From contig NC_092362.1 in the NCBI RefSeq assembly GCF_030848805.1, forward strand, positions 3,720,001 to 3,784,000: a stretch of DNA of 64,000 nucleotides, in the 5' to 3' direction. The stretch comes from Temnothorax longispinosus. Lineage: Eukaryota; Arthropoda; Insecta; Hymenoptera; Formicidae. A model generated the notes under the pieces. That model did not search any database and was not told where the DNA came from. It saw only the letters and a program-made list of their open reading frames with translations. Position numbers and translations under genes: made by a program. Below, piece by piece: positions 63,255 to 64,000 of the stretch; the first letter of the stretch is position 1; each line of letters begins with the position of its first letter.

Positions 63255-63594
63255 ATATACCGCTCTTTACAGCTATGATCATATAATAGTGGCTCGCTCG
63301 TTGGATGTGTTGTCTCGTTCGTTGTCAATGTGTTTTTTATCACCTCTGTACATATTTTCTGATTATGATATAATATATGTGAGCTACATTTATCTTATTG
63401 TATTACCTAGATTTGATTCTATATATGACAATTTATATGACATCCCTATTTCTCAACAGTTGACCGAACCACCTCTCTCCAACCTGCTACATTCCGTTCC
63501 CAGTTCGATTGGAACTCTTTCCTGTGTTATCCCACTAATTGTGAATCTCGCACAGCCATGATCGTGTTATATACTGTTTGATATTATACGAGGA

Positions 63595-63626
63595 TACACA
63601 CACCACACACACATACACATACACCC
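63595..63626 (+). repeat. CA-rich microsatellite
   Basis: Imperfect CA/CATA repeat of about 32 bases near the window end. Confidence 0.9.
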
Positions 63627-64000
63627 GCTGATACACATTCAGTGCAGATATTTCTAAACAAATTTACGTCGCTAATTTGTCAAAATTTGTCTTATAACTT
63701 GTAACTACTACAACCATTTTAGGATAAATCTAGCTTACACAAAATCGAAAGTACTTTCAAAAGCGGAATTGACCAAAATCTTTTGTCGAATTGTTCTAAG
63801 CATCCACCTCAAAAACAAACAAAACGGAAATCGGAATGATTTTACTATCTTGAAAAATATTCGATCAAACCCGAATACCATCAGAGATGTGAGAAAATCT
63901 TTAAAACATTCACTTAACATGAAACACATCGTACGGTTTACCCGTTTTTCCTGTCATTCAACTTTCCGCGCAGAGCTTAGAAATAGCTGCAGAATATAAT

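Larger units (their letters stand above)
55060..64000. other. Intron downstream of the bru3-like exon
   Basis: It begins with the GTAAGA donor and runs past the window end. I looked for an RRM2 exon (DRKLFVGM, EECT, GCAFV patterns) and saw none. A minus-strand frame (56815-57216, 133 codons) is unrecognised. AT-rich at 60050-60340 and 61200-61800. The 21-base repeat pair, the cryptic exon candidate and terminal TA and CA repeats are listed separately. Confidence 0.65.

Noticed and set aside
1..64000. tRNA genes, known insect microRNAs, telomeric TTAGG arrays, transposase fragments and CRISPR arrays
   Set aside because: Scanned by eye for box-B-like motifs, familiar mature microRNA seeds and TTAGG tandems; nothing convincing seen.

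Overview
The window looks like a piece of insect nuclear genome, most probably from a hymenopteran such as an ant. The reasons are AT-rich DNA mixed with long stretches where CpG is abundant rather than depleted, many simple-sequence repeats (two 50-base GA runs, ACG and CAG triplets), no bacterial-style dense coding, and insect-type splice signals. Hymenopteran identity is an inference from composition. The insect or animal assignment rests more firmly on the one recognisable exon.

The only securely recognisable coding sequence is one 49-base exon on the + strand at 55011-55059. It encodes MNRPIQVKPADSENRG plus one base of the next codon. This is the hallmark end-of-RRM1/linker peptide of the CELF3-6 / Bruno-3 subfamily of RNA-binding proteins. 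It has a CTAAC branch point, a pyrimidine tract ending in TTGCAG and a GTAAGA donor. I found neither the rest of RRM1 upstream nor RRM2 downstream. The window therefore seems to lie inside a very large bru3/CELF-type gene, with more than 50 kb of intron before the exon and about 9 kb after it.

The most interesting element is at 4714|4715 on the same strand: a T-rich tract, CAG, then a perfect GTAAGT donor. This juxtaposed acceptor and donor is the signature of a recursive (ratchet-point) splice site, as described in long insect introns. A second point of interest is 46.2-46.8 kb. There a GGA-rich purine tract is followed by about 540 bases without any ATG, then an ATG in good context, a 17-codon open frame and a GTGAGT donor. 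The phase would join it in frame to the 49-base exon, so this is a candidate internal promoter and first exon for an isoform lacking most of RRM1. A weaker promoter candidate (TATAAAA, ATG-free leader, 86-codon frame) lies at 38.2-38.7 kb.

The rest is non-coding as far as I can see: microsatellites, short tandem repeats, a perfect 34-bp inverted repeat (2942-3019), an older MITE-like inverted repeat (44095-44237), a discrete 21-base motif present twice 3 kb apart downstream of the exon, and a G-quadruplex-forming stretch. The many other open frames, some over 100 codons, lie in CpG-rich or low-complexity DNA. They lack recognisable domains, and I treat them as chance. No tRNA, rRNA, known microRNA, transposase or CRISPR array was recognised.
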